Below are positions 1-10,786 of a stretch of DNA of 54,587 nt, piece after piece. Where the stretch lies: contig JAJRWF010000120.1 in NCBI GenBank assembly GCA_024276905.1, forward strand, positions 1 through 54,587, written 5' to 3'. Positions within the stretch are counted from its first letter, which is position 1; every line of letters starts with the position of its first letter. A program made the position numbers and the translations under genes. Origin of the DNA: Deltaproteobacteria bacterium (GTDB taxonomy: Bacteria > Desulfobacterota > Desulfuromonadia > Desulfuromonadales > Geopsychrobacteraceae). The notes under the pieces are model-generated. The model searched no databases. It was not told the origin of the DNA and saw only the letters and a list, made by a program, of their open reading frames with translations.

Positions 1-1579
1 CCAGGGCCAGAGAATAACGGGTGACCCGTTCGGAGTGGCCACGGGTATAGGGATCGCTTGCTTCAATTGCCGAGACCAGCGCATGGACAGTGCTCAGATA
101 GGTGCTCTGCTGTTCTTCATAAAGACGGGCATTTTTGATTGTGACACTGGCCTGGGCGGCTATGGTCGAGAGCATTTCCAGATCTTCATCGTTGAATGTG
201 GCTCCGTCCGGGCGATTGGCGATGGTCAGGGTGCCGAATATCTCGTCGTGTACGAACAGGGGCGCGCAGAGAATGGTTTCACGGGCAAAGCCGAGGCGAC
301 TCATGCGTGAAAATTCGCGCGTATCTTCTATTTTACGGATCAGGATCGGTTCGCGGTTTTCAATCACCCAGTTGGAAACCCCGCCCCGGGTCAGGTCGAT
401 AATCATTGAACGATCAAAGTCGGGATTCTGCAGCCCGACGACATCGCCAATACGCAGGGTATGACTGTTTTTGTCCAGCAGCAGGATGTAGCCGATACTG
501 GCATTCAGTGAGCTGGTTGCCTTGTGCAGCAGCAGGTTGAAGAGTTGCCCCAGATCCATGGTCGAGTTGACTGCCAATCCCATTTTGTAGAGAGCGGACA
601 GGCGATGGACCGCACTGGCCAGGTTGGTATTCCGGTCTTCGAGGTCGCCGGCAAGATCGGCAATCTTGAAGTTCGCCTCCTCGACCTCTTCGATGCGTTC
701 TTCAAGGGTAATGTTCAGATATTCGATTTCGCGCAGCCGGTCTTCAAGAGTGACATTCATGCGCTCGATTTTGGACTGATGGGTGAGCTTTTCGCGATGG
801 ACTGCGGTTTCACGCTCATAGGAAACAGTTGAGTCGATTAACGACTGCAGTCGGCTGACCATACTGTTGAATTTGTTGGAGAGGGTCGACATTTCACGTG
901 AACTCGTAATGTCGGTCGATGCTTTGTCAAATTCCCCGTTTTCGAGCTTGGTCATTGCCTCTACCATCTGTCGGATCGGGGAGTCAACATAGTAGAGAAT
1001 GAAGAACGTAATTGAGAAGATCATGATCGCGATGATCGTGGCCGAAGAGATCAGATTGGCTTCACGCCCTTTGCGTTGCACTGCTTTTATACCGTCCAGT
1101 GAAAGGTGGACGTTGAGAATTCCGAGAACCTTGTTCTGCTTGCTGTGGCAACGGTGACAGTCCTTACCGTTGAATATCGGCAGAGTGGAGATGAAAATAT
1201 TTCCTTCGGAGGGCATGAACGAAAATCCATCGGGAGAGCGTCGATAGGACATAAGGTCCATGGCGGGAACCAGCTGGCCGGTCTCGGTTTCATCTGCAGA
1301 AAGCAGAATCTTACCGTTCGGGTCGATCACCCGGACATTTGAGATGGTGGATTCTTCGGCAATTTCCATCAGGATGCTACGAACATCGTCGTTGCGTCCG
1401 ACTGACATCGAGGTGCGGATACTGTTGCGGATTGTGCTGGAAAGGAGACGGCTGTCGTGGGCGGCGATCCGTTCAATCATTGCGGACTGGGTACGCAGGT
1501 TATGCCAGGTTGCCAGCAGTACGGCAGCGATTGTGATGCCGATGGTCAAACCCAGAATTTTGATCTTGAGGGAATTCAT
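1..1579 (-). CDS. Heme c-binding HAMP-GAF-HD-GYP sensor protein, 3' end cut by window edge
   Basis: The minus strand is open from ATG at 1579 to the window edge (526 codons, no stop), so the C-terminus is missing. Seen in order: a first membrane helix at about residues 8-24, an extracytoplasmic domain of about 150 residues carrying CHRCH at 141-145 (a CXXCH heme c attachment motif), a second helix at about 176-197, a HAMP-like linker, a coiled coil at about 250-325, a GAF domain at about 330-485, and then the start of an HD-GYP domain (HALVSAIEASDPYTRGHSER at 499-518). HD-GYP proteins hydrolyse cyclic di-GMP. Periplasmic CXXCH sensor domains are known from Geobacter chemotaxis receptors and kinases and respond to redox state or ligands. 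I infer a redox- or gas-sensing c-di-GMP phosphodiesterase. The HD and GYP catalytic residues lie mostly outside the window, so activity cannot be judged. The ribosome site before 1579 is weak. Confidence 0.85.
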   Translation of the reverse strand, partial: MNSLKIKILGLTIGITIAAVLLATWHNLRTQSAMIERIAAHDSRLLSSTIRNSIRTSMSVGRNDDVRSILMEIAEESTISNVRVIDPNGKILLSADETETGQLVPAMDLMSYRRSPDGFSFMPSEGNIFISTLPIFNGKDCHRCHSKQNKVLGILNVHLSLDGIKAVQRKGREANLISSATIIAIMIFSITFFILYYVDSPIRQMVEAMTKLENGEFDKASTDITSSREMSTLSNKFNSMVSRLQSLIDSTVSYERETAVHREKLTHQSKIERMNVTLEDRLREIEYLNITLEERIEEVEEANFKIADLAGDLEDRNTNLASAVHRLSALYKMGLAVNSTMDLGQLFNLLLHKATSSLNASIGYILLLDKNSHTLRIGDVVGLQNPDFDRSMIIDLTRGGVSNWVIENREPILIRKIEDTREFSRMSRLGFARETILCAPLFVHDEIFGTLTIANRPDGATFNDEDLEMLSTIAAQASVTIKNARLYEEQQSTYLSTVHALVSAIEASDPYTRGHSERVTRYSLAL

Positions 1580-1950
1580 TTTAATGAACTTTACCCATTC
1601 CGTCTAAAAGCTGTCTTGACTCGCTAAAAGCCCGAAAAAATAACCCCTCCACCCGTATTGCTCGCACTATCAAACGCCGTTGATCAATGACCACTGTTGC
1701 AGGGTATTGCGGCTGGCGTGTTTTCGACAGCCCGTTTGTTGATTCAGTAACTTGTGCTGCTGTCGTTGCAAGCTGTGATCTGCAAAATTTCTGCCAGACT
1801 GAAACTTCTTGAGTCGGCAGTTTCCGAACAGGAAAATTGAAGGAAAGATGTGAATGTGATTGCGTGGAAAATGGATTTGACTTTGCACCCCAACTATGAT
1901 TTTCTAAGTCGCTGGTTTGCCCGGCAAGAGGGTGTAGACAAGCGGATTCT
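1580..1950. other. Intergenic region between divergent sensor gene and queA
   Basis: This 371-nt gap separates the minus-strand sensor from queA. It must hold both promoters. A TTGACT (1877-1882) and TATGAT (1895-1900) pair lies upstream of queA, but the spacer is only 12 nt, so I do not call it a sigma-70 promoter. No RNA gene, terminator or credible small ORF was seen. Confidence 0.5.
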
Positions 1951-4106
<2,156 letters not shown>

Positions 4107-4153
4107 GGTTGTTTTTATGATGAATCATTATTCAACAAAAGGAGATTGAATCG

Positions 4154-4465
4154 ATGGTGTCAGAAGCATTTGCCATGGCTGGCAGCGGCTCGCAAGGTGG
4201 ACAGCAGGGTTACGAAGGACTGATCATGCTGGTCCTGATGTTTGCTATTTTTTACTTTCTGCTGATTCGTCCGCAGCAAAAGCGGGCCAAGCAACATCGT
4301 GAACTGGTCAGTGCCCTGAAAACCGGCGACCAGGTTGTCACTGCTGGCGGGATCTACGGAAAGGTTGCTGCAGTTGAGGAAACTACGGTGACCGTCGAAG
4401 TGGCAACCGGAGTCAAAATTAAATTGAATCGTGTGTCAATCACCGAGGTGAAGGGCGACGCCTGA
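4154..4465 (+). CDS. yajC: Sec translocon accessory protein YajC
   Basis: YajC is a small single-span inner-membrane protein associated with SecDF. This 103-residue protein has a glycine/glutamine-rich N-terminus, one membrane helix at about 25-40, the family signature IRPQQKRAKQHREL right after it, and a small cytoplasmic beta-rich domain with the GDQVVTAGGIYGKV segment. An AAAGGAG site precedes ATG 4154 by a good distance. The tgt-yajC-secD-secF order is the classic arrangement and supports the call. Confidence 0.96.
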   Translation: MVSEAFAMAGSGSQGGQQGYEGLIMLVLMFAIFYFLLIRPQQKRAKQHRELVSALKTGDQVVTAGGIYGKVAAVEETTVTVEVATGVKIKLNRVSITEVKGDA

Positions 4466-4518
4466 GGCGACCGGCCTCATATTTTCAGGATGTCCGTCCG
4501 AAAGGAGTGACGACAATT

Positions 4519-6117
4519 ATGTCGGAGAGTATCAAGATTCGGGGTCTGGTGGTTCTGGTCTGCCTGGTTCTGGCCCTGTTCTCGCTGGCGCCGACTGTTA
4601 TGCAGGAGAGTCTACCGGATTGGTGGCAGAAAGCGGTAGATCCGATTCATCGCGGGCTCGATCTGCAGGGGGGGATGCATCTGGTTCTCGGGGTCGATGT
4701 TGACAAGGCCGTTGAAAGCAGGGTCGATTCACTGAGTGATCAGGTCGATGCCCTGTTGCGTGAAAAGGACGTTGTGTTCAAGCGCATTGAGCGTCGTCAG
4801 GGTGGTCGGTTGGTTGTCATCGTCTACGATGCTGATGCCGGTGCCCAGATTGATACCCTGATGGCGGACAGTTTCCCCGGTCTTGAAGGGGAAACCTTGC
4901 CGGCCACTGGTGGTTATATCGAGAAGCACTATCGTCTCAGTCAGCAGGAAGCGGAAAATATCGCCGACTACGCCGTGCGTCAGGCTCTTGAGACCATGCG
5001 CAACCGGGTTGACGAGTTCGGCGTCAGCGAACCGACCCTGCAGCGACAGTCTGATAACCGTATTCTGATTCAGCTGCCGGGAATCAAAGATCCTGATCGG
5101 GCGATTTCGTTGATCGGGAAAACGGCACGTCTCGACTTCAAAATGGTTGCCGAGACAGCGGATATCGCTGAAGCCCAGAAGGGGAACCTTCCCGCCGGGA
5201 CTCAATTGCTTTTCGAGCGGAATACCAACAAGAGCACCGGAGTTGTCACCGAAACCCCGATCGTGGTCTACACCAAGACATCGTTGACCGGTGATCTGCT
5301 CGAAGATGCCAATGTGCGGATCGATACCCGCTATAACGAGCCTTATGTCTCGATTGATTTCAATCGTGTCGGCGCCAAGCGCTTCGATCAGCTTACGGCG
5401 GCAAATATCGGCAAGCGGATGGCAATTGTTCTGGATGATACGGTTTATTCCGCTCCGGTGATCCGCGAGCGGATCTCGGGCGGCAGTGCACAGATTTCCG
5501 GGTCATTTACCTCTCAGGAGGCGACCGACCTGGCGATCGTGTTGCGTGCCGGTTCTTTGCCGGCACCGGTCAAGATCCTCGAAAATCGAACTGTCGGACC
5601 GTCCCTGGGGCATGATTCAATCAGCAAGGGGATCAAGTCGATTATCGTCGGCAGCCTGCTGGTGGTCTGTGCAATGATTATCTATTACAGCTTCTCGGGA
5701 CTGGTAGCGGTTATTGCTCTGGTACTCAATGTGATTTTCATCGGCGCCATGCTCTCGTTGTTCGGCGCGACCCTGACCCTGCCGGGGATTGCCGGTATCG
5801 TACTGACCGTCGGTATGGCGGTCGATGCCAACGTGCTGATTTTCGAGCGTATTCGTGAAGAGTTACGACTCGGCAAAGCGCCAAAAGTGGCGCTTGATCT
5901 CGGTTATGGCAAAGCGTTTATGACCATCATGGACGCCAACCTGACCACCCTGCTTGCAGCACTGGTGTTGTTCCAGTTCGGCACCGGCCCGGTCAAGGGC
6001 TTTGCCGTCACTCTGTCGATCGGCATCGTGGCTTCGCTCTTTACCGCGATTTTTGTGTCGCGGGTTATTTTTGACTTTTTCCTGAACCGCCGGCAAGTGC
6101 GGCGGCTGAGCATTTAA
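4519..6117 (+). CDS. secD: Protein translocase subunit SecD
   Basis: SecD, with SecF, uses the proton-motive force to pull exported proteins out of the SecYEG channel. The protein has an N-terminal membrane helix, a large periplasmic P1 domain beginning with GLDLQGGMHLVLGV, and a C-terminal block of five membrane helices with AVDANVLIFERIREEL, the conserved RND-type signature. At 532 residues it is a standard length. The frame also contains GTG at 4507, but AAAGGAG at 4501-4507 overlaps that codon and is well placed for ATG 4519, so I chose 4519. secF follows after 15 nt. Confidence 0.96.
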   Translation: MSESIKIRGLVVLVCLVLALFSLAPTVMQESLPDWWQKAVDPIHRGLDLQGGMHLVLGVDVDKAVESRVDSLSDQVDALLREKDVVFKRIERRQGGRLVVIVYDADAGAQIDTLMADSFPGLEGETLPATGGYIEKHYRLSQQEAENIADYAVRQALETMRNRVDEFGVSEPTLQRQSDNRILIQLPGIKDPDRAISLIGKTARLDFKMVAETADIAEAQKGNLPAGTQLLFERNTNKSTGVVTETPIVVYTKTSLTGDLLEDANVRIDTRYNEPYVSIDFNRVGAKRFDQLTAANIGKRMAIVLDDTVYSAPVIRERISGGSAQISGSFTSQEATDLAIVLRAGSLPAPVKILENRTVGPSLGHDSISKGIKSIIVGSLLVVCAMIIYYSFSGLVAVIALVLNVIFIGAMLSLFGATLTLPGIAGIVLTVGMAVDANVLIFERIREELRLGKAPKVALDLGYGKAFMTIMDANLTTLLAALVLFQFGTGPVKGFAVTLSIGIVASLFTAIFVSRVIFDFFLNRRQVRRLSI

Positions 6118-6132
6118 AGGGAGGTTCCGGAA

Positions 6133-7041
6133 ATGCAGTTGATTAAACCGGATACCAATATCGATTTTGTCGGCAAGCGAAAAATCGCCCTCGTGGTTTC
6201 GCTGTTGCTGCTAGTGGTTGGTATCGTTTCATTGATAAGTAAAGGTGGCCCCGATTACGGTATCGACTTTGCCGGCGGAACCCTGGTTCAGGTGCGCTTC
6301 ACTGAAGCAACCGGAGCTGCGCAGATCAAAAAAGCGCTTGAGGGTATGAACCTCGGCAGTCTGGTGGTTCAGCAGTTCGGTGACGACAAGAATGAATTCA
6401 TGATCCGGATGGAGAATTCTTCGGCTGAGCTTAAAGGACTCGCTCAAGGGGTGCAGGAGCAGTTGACCGCAACCTATGGTGCCGACAAAGTTGATGTTCG
6501 TCGTACCGAGATGGTCGGCCCTCAGGTTGGAAAGGACCTGCGTCTCAAGGGACTCAAGGCGATCCTCTATGCGATGCTGGGGATTCTGGCCTATATTTCC
6601 TGGCGCTTTGAGTTTCGTTTTGCTGTCGGGGCAATTATTGCGCTGATTCACGATGTCGCGATTACCCTCGGGGCGTTCAGTCTCTTCGGCAAAGAGATCG
6701 ACCTGCCGATCATCGCGGCTTTTCTGGCCATTATCGGTTATTCACTGAACGATACGATCATTGTCTATGACCGTATTCTAGAGAATCTCGGTCGCTACAA
6801 TAAGGAGAGTTTTTCCTTTATTGTTAATCGCAGTATCAACGATACCCTGTCGCGGACACTCTTGACTTCAGGGACCACCATGTTGGTAATCCTGGCACTG
6901 TTTGTTCTGGGCGGTGGGGTTATTCACAACTTTGCGTTTGCCATGCTGATCGGGGTTTTGGTCGGTACCTACTCCTCGGTTTTCGTTGCCAGTCCGATTC
7001 TGATATCCTGGGAGCAACGCAAGGCGAAAAAAAGCAAATAA
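6133..7041 (+). CDS. secF: Protein translocase subunit SecF
   Basis: SecF is the partner of SecD in the proton-driven translocase motor. This 302-residue protein has a first membrane helix, the DYGIDFAGGTLVQVRF segment, a periplasmic loop, and five more helices including GYSLNDTIIVYDRILENL, the counterpart of the SecD signature. GGGAGG lies a few bases before ATG 6133. The gene is tightly linked to secD, so the two products should be made in similar amounts. Confidence 0.96.
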   Translation: MQLIKPDTNIDFVGKRKIALVVSLLLLVVGIVSLISKGGPDYGIDFAGGTLVQVRFTEATGAAQIKKALEGMNLGSLVVQQFGDDKNEFMIRMENSSAELKGLAQGVQEQLTATYGADKVDVRRTEMVGPQVGKDLRLKGLKAILYAMLGILAYISWRFEFRFAVGAIIALIHDVAITLGAFSLFGKEIDLPIIAAFLAIIGYSLNDTIIVYDRILENLGRYNKESFSFIVNRSINDTLSRTLLTSGTTMLVILALFVLGGGVIHNFAFAMLIGVLVGTYSSVFVASPILISWEQRKAKKSK

Positions 7042-7059
7042 GATGTCAAGGAGATCAGG

Positions 7060-7626
7060 ATGAAAAAAGAAACCATTCTTTTTGCGGTTGTTGCGCTGGT
7101 CGTCGGCGTGCTGGTCGGGGTGATTTTCACCAATGCCCGTAAGGATGACCGCAACATCCCGTCTGCTCCGGTGGCCTCGGCCCCTGCGGTCAATGCCGGT
7201 CAACAGATTTCGATGCTTGAGGGCATCGTGGCCAAGGAGCCGGGCAACCGTAACGCCTGGGTGCAGTTGGGCAATGCTTATTTCGATTCGAATCAGCCGA
7301 TGAAGTCAATCGATGCTTATGACAAGGCGCTGGCGATCAGTGGTAATGATCCAAATGTCTTGACTGACCAGGGTGTCATGTTCCGCAAAGTCGGCTGGTT
7401 TGACAAGGCTCTTGCCAATTTCGAGCAGGCTTCTAAAATCGATGCGAACCATATCCAGAGCTTGTTTAACCTGGGGATTGTCTATCGCTACGACCTGCAG
7501 GATTTTGCCAAGGCCGGGGATGCCTGGGAGCGATACCTGAAGATCAACCCTTCCGGCCCCGGTTCGGATCAGGTGCGAGCCGAACTCGAATTTGTCAAAA
7601 GTCGCCCGGCGCCTGGTGGCAACTGA
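7060..7626 (+). CDS. Membrane-anchored tetratricopeptide repeat protein
   Basis: The 188-residue protein has one N-terminal hydrophobic helix (about 5-24) and then about three TPR units at 60-165, for example AWVQLGNAYFDSNQPMKSID and VLTDQGVMFRKVGWFDKALA. TPR domains bind other proteins; no enzyme motif is seen. The helix probably anchors it in the inner membrane with the repeats outside. AAGGAG lies properly before ATG 7060. It is 18 nt after secF and is the last gene before a strong terminator, so it belongs to the queA-secF transcript. A role in export or envelope assembly is plausible from position only. Confidence 0.85.
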   Translation: MKKETILFAVVALVVGVLVGVIFTNARKDDRNIPSAPVASAPAVNAGQQISMLEGIVAKEPGNRNAWVQLGNAYFDSNQPMKSIDAYDKALAISGNDPNVLTDQGVMFRKVGWFDKALANFEQASKIDANHIQSLFNLGIVYRYDLQDFAKAGDAWERYLKINPSGPGSDQVRAELEFVKSRPAPGGN

Positions 7627-7641
7627 TTGTTCCCGTTGTGA

Positions 7642-7679
7642 ACGGCCAGCCTGTACAATGGGCTGGCCGTTTTTTTTTC
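7642..7679 (+). terminator. Rho-independent terminator of the queA-secF operon
   Basis: A perfect 10-bp stem (ACGGCCAGCC at 7642-7651 with GGCTGGCCGT at 7661-7670) with a 9-nt loop is followed by nine T residues. It sits 16 nt after the TPR gene stop and ends the upstream operon. Confidence 0.93.
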
Positions 7680-7712
7680 TTCATCATTTCACTTTATGGA
7701 TCCTCATCGATC

Positions 7713-8561
7713 ATGCTGCGTTTATTTTGTTTCCTGATGCTGTTGTTCGGCCCTGTTTCCTGTCTTCCGGCGCCACATCCGAGCGATCTGGTGCTTCGCG
7801 GGCAGATTTACTGGCGGGGAGAGGTCCATATTCGTGGAGACGTTGTCCTTGAAAAGACAGCGGTTCTGACCATTGCCCCCGGGACCCGGGTCATATTCGA
7901 TCCGCCGCGTAGCGGGGAAGATCTTTATCAGGAACATCCTTATTTCCCCGGCAGTGAATTGATTGTTCGCGGGCGGTTGATTGCCGCGGGGACAGTTGAG
8001 GAACCGATTGTTTTTACAACGGCCGATCCGAATGGTGCCGCGGGCAGCTGGGGGGGGATCAATATTGAGGACGCCCCGGAAGTTTCCTTTACTTACTGTC
8101 GTTTCGAGCAGGCGGACAGTGCCATTCATGCCCGTAATTCGCAGGTCAGGGTGGAATATTCGACCTTCAGGAAGAATCATGTCGGTGTCCGTTTCCACGA
8201 TACAACTTTACTGGTTGACACGAATCTGTTTGAAAACAATGGCACCGCGATCCGTTTTCATTTCGGTTCCCCGGTGATCAGGAATAATGTCATTCGTCAG
8301 AACGGCACAGGCCTTTTCATTTCCGCAGAGCCACGGGATTATCGGATAGAAAACAACAACTTTATGGATAATCGTCCCTATCAGGTCAGTCTTGGAGAGG
8401 GGGTCCGCCAGGCGGTTGATTTACGTAATAATTATTGGAGTGAAGCGCCCGGCAGTCCGCTGGAAACCTTCATTTTTGATGGTCGGGTTGACGACTGGCT
8501 TGGGCGGGTTGAGTATCTGCCGGTGCGCAGCCGACCGATCAATCTCGAGCTTTCCCGATGA
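7713..8561 (+). CDS. Exported right-handed parallel beta-helix (NosD/PbH1-like) protein
   Basis: The 282-residue product has an N-terminal hydrophobic signal (about residues 1-17, ending PVSC; the Cys could be lipidated, but Pro at -3 makes the lipobox poor). The rest consists of short repeated beta strands with Asn-rich turns, such as NLFENNGTAIRF, NNVIRQNGTGLFI and NNNFMDNRPYQV. This is typical of parallel beta-helix repeats found in NosD-like proteins and surface carbohydrate-binding proteins. I took ATG 7713 because earlier in-frame codons lie inside the terminator hairpin. No pectinase or lyase active site was recognised. It overlaps recJ by four bases (ATGA). Confidence 0.8.
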   Translation: MLRLFCFLMLLFGPVSCLPAPHPSDLVLRGQIYWRGEVHIRGDVVLEKTAVLTIAPGTRVIFDPPRSGEDLYQEHPYFPGSELIVRGRLIAAGTVEEPIVFTTADPNGAAGSWGGINIEDAPEVSFTYCRFEQADSAIHARNSQVRVEYSTFRKNHVGVRFHDTTLLVDTNLFENNGTAIRFHFGSPVIRNNVIRQNGTGLFISAEPRDYRIENNNFMDNRPYQVSLGEGVRQAVDLRNNYWSEAPGSPLETFIFDGRVDDWLGRVEYLPVRSRPINLELSR

Positions 8562-10270
8562 CCGTCACGGAGAAGCGCTGGATTGAGCGGTTATCGGCTA
8601 AGGGGCAGGTCGAGACGCTGGCAACCGCACTCGGAATCATGCCTTTGACCGCCAGAGTGCTGGCCAATCGTGGTTTGGCTCAACCTGAGGTTGCCCGCGA
8701 TTTTTTCCATGCCAAACTGAGTTCCCTGCCTGACCCGGATCTGTTGCCTGATATGGAACTTGCTGTCTCCAGGCTGGAAGCGGCGTTAAGCAAAGGCGAA
8801 AAAATTACGGTTCACGGTGATTATGATGTCGATGGCATCACCGGCACTGCCTTGCTGGTCGAATCACTGCGTGCGTTTGGCGCTGAGGTTGACTACCACA
8901 TCCCATTGCGCATGAAGGATGGTTACGGTCTGTCGGCTGAAGCGATCACGCGTGCATCGGAGGTGGGTTGTTCCCTGATCCTGTCGGTTGACTGCGGGGT
9001 TTCTGCTCTGACGGAAGCCGCGCTTGCGGCCGAGCTTAAGCTTGATCTGATTGTCACCGATCATCATCAGCCGCCGTAACAACTGCCGAATTGCCTGGCG
9101 CTGGTTAATCCACATCTGCCGAACAATAGATTTCCCTGGCCCGATCTGGCCGGGGTCGGTGTTGCCTTCTTCCTGTTACTGGGTCTGCGCCGCCGGTTAC
9201 GTGAAAACGGCTGGTTCGACCAGCGCGTTGAGCCCGATTTGCGCAACAGCCTTGATCTGGTTGCTCTCGGGACCATTGCCGATATGGTGCCACTCGGAGG
9301 CGTTAACCGCATGCTGGTGCGTTTCGGTCTGCAGTTGCTCGAATCCGGACGCAGACCGGGGATCAGGGCGCTCAAACAGGTTGCGGAAGTGAAAAAGGTC
9401 AGCTGTGGCAGTGTGGGTTTTCGTCTTGCCCCGCGCCTGAATGCGGCCGGTCGTCTGGAAGATGCCGCGCTTGGAGTTCAGTTGTTGCTTGACCAGGGAG
9501 GCAGATCGGTCGCCGAGCTTGCCTCACATCTGGATCGCTGTAATCGTGAACGCCAGCAGATTGAGGCCCAGACTCTGGAACAGGCAATTGCCGCTGTTGA
9601 AGAAGGTGCCGGTGGTGACTTCAGTCTGGTATTGGCTGCCGAGGATTGGCATCCGGGGGTGATTGGTATCGTTGCCAGTCGTCTGGTTGAACGCTACTAT
9701 CGACCGACTGTTTTGATTGCTCTCGCCGATGGCGCGGGTAAAGGCTCGGCACGCTCGATTCACGGTTTTCATCTCTTTTCGGCGCTGGGCCGTGCGGCAG
9801 ATACTCTCAGCAGTTACGGTGGGCATGCCGCCGCCGCCGGACTTTCATTGCCCGCCGAACAGGTCGCTGATTTTCGCCGCGATTTCGAACAGGTCGCCGC
9901 CGCTGAGCTGACGGCTGAAGATCTGATTCCACGGCTGGAGCATGATGGTGAAGTGGCTCTGACGGATTTGACAAAATCAGCAGTGGAGCAGCTGGCAGAG
10001 CTGGCTCCTTTCGGAATCGGAAACCCGCAGCCATCCTTTGTCTGCCGTAATCTTGAGGTGTTGTTCCCACAGGTTGTCGGCGAAAAGCACCTGCGGTTCA
10101 GTGTTGCTGTGCAGGGTAAGAGGGTCGGCTGTATTGCTTTTGGCATGGCGGAGCGTTTCGACCAGCTGCAGGGACATGTTGATCTGCTGTTTAAACCGGA
10201 AATTAACAGTTTCCGGGGTAACGACGCGGTTCAGTTGCAGGTCATCGATTTTTATCCGTGCCGAAATTGA
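8558..10270 (+). pseudogene. recJ: Single-stranded-DNA exonuclease RecJ interrupted by an in-frame TAA
   Basis: RecJ is the 5'-3' single-strand exonuclease of recombination and mismatch repair. The frame is 571 codons, the normal length, and both halves match the family: HGDYDVDGITGTAL, SVDCGVSA and TDHH in the N-terminal DHH phosphoesterase part, then NPHLPNNRFPWPDLAGVGVA, SVGFRLAPRLNAAGRLEDA and GGHAAAAGLSL (DHHA1 domain) and an OB-like end. Codon 174 (TAA, 9077-9079) stops it just after the DHH motif. There is no frameshift; CAA to TAA in a PPQQLP-like loop is the simplest explanation. As written, only 173 residues would be made, lacking the second half of the catalytic core. It could be a true nonsense mutation or a sequence error. 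Confidence 0.9.
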
Positions 10271-10310
10271 CTCTTCAAGAAGCGCTGTTGAAGACGCATG
10301 CAGCTGGATT

Positions 10311-10622
10311 TCAGGCAATTGTGTCGAGAAGGGTTCCGCGAGAGTTTACGGGGAATGGGGTCATTTGCTGGTATTTTGCTGCCGCGTAGCGGATGTTGGT
10401 TGCTGACGGCGGCTGGAACTCCATTGAGGGAACCCTGGTTAGGGGCCTGGCTGATACCTGCGAAGAGACCCCTGGCCCATAGACGGGCCGCCACTCCGCT
10501 TCGATGATCTGTTCTTTGCGACCCCTGTCTTGCGCCAGATCCACCGCAGGCTGCTCCCTGTGTCCCTTGATAGCATGGGGCCGGGCATATGCTTGCGGCA
10601 GATAGCCGGTGACAGAATTCAC
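10311..10622 (-). CDS. Small protein of unknown function with its own promoter
   Basis: I do not recognise this 103-residue product. The frame also has ATG at 10646, but AAAGGA lies about six bases before GTG 10622, so I chose GTG. A near-consensus sigma-70 promoter (10692-10720) points at it with a leader of roughly 60 nt. The product is rich in Pro, Ala, Gln and Arg, has no signal peptide or membrane helix, and ends with a helix-like RYAAAKYQQM and the tail RGTLLDTIA; similar short tails occur in small conserved hypothetical proteins of proteobacteria, a weak resemblance only. It is convergent with recJ. Opposite-strand frames here look random. Confidence 0.5.
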   Translation of the reverse strand: MNSVTGYLPQAYARPHAIKGHREQPAVDLAQDRGRKEQIIEAEWRPVYGPGVSSQVSARPLTRVPSMEFQPPSATNIRYAAAKYQQMTPFPVNSRGTLLDTIA

Positions 10623-10691
10623 GTCAATTCCTTTGCTCGGGTTCATGCCGCGTACAGGCGGCTCCGCAGAAAATAAGCGGTTACTGATTAA

Positions 10692-10720
10692 ATCATATCC
10701 TTGAACTTAAATGATTGCAA
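10692..10720 (-). promoter_or_regulatory. Sigma-70 promoter for the small gene at 10311-10622
   Basis: On the minus strand TTGCAA (10720-10715) and TATGAT (10697-10692) are separated by exactly 17 nt. Transcription should start near 10685. Confidence 0.6.
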
Positions 10721-10728
10721 GCTGCAAC

Positions 10729-10757
10729 CATAATTATCATAATTACTGATAATTATG
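10729..10757. repeat. Perfect AT-rich 11-bp palindrome next to a promoter
   Basis: CATAATTATCA (10729-10739) and its exact reverse complement TGATAATTATG (10747-10757) flank a 7-nt loop. It ends eight bases upstream of the -35 hexamer of the minus-strand promoter and 29 bases past the aminotransferase stop. Position suggests an operator or upstream promoter element; it is not a terminator because it has no GC stem or T-run. Confidence 0.6.
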
Positions 10758-10786
10758 TATAACTTCTGGTTCTGACGGTAGAGGAT

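Noticed and set aside
1877-1900. TTGACT and TATGAT pair before queA
   Set aside because: The spacer is only 12 nt, too short for a sigma-70 promoter.
9077-9079. Recoding of TAA as an amino acid or programmed read-through in recJ
   Set aside because: TAA is an ordinary terminator of neighbouring genes such as secD and secF, and no known bacterial system recodes TAA.
9239-10270. Separate downstream gene starting at TTG 9239
   Set aside because: It is the same frame as recJ and has no ribosome site; it is the second half of one interrupted gene.
10272-10294. Terminator hairpin (TCTTCAA/TTGAAGA) after recJ
   Set aside because: Stem is only 7 bp, AT-rich and lacks a T-run.
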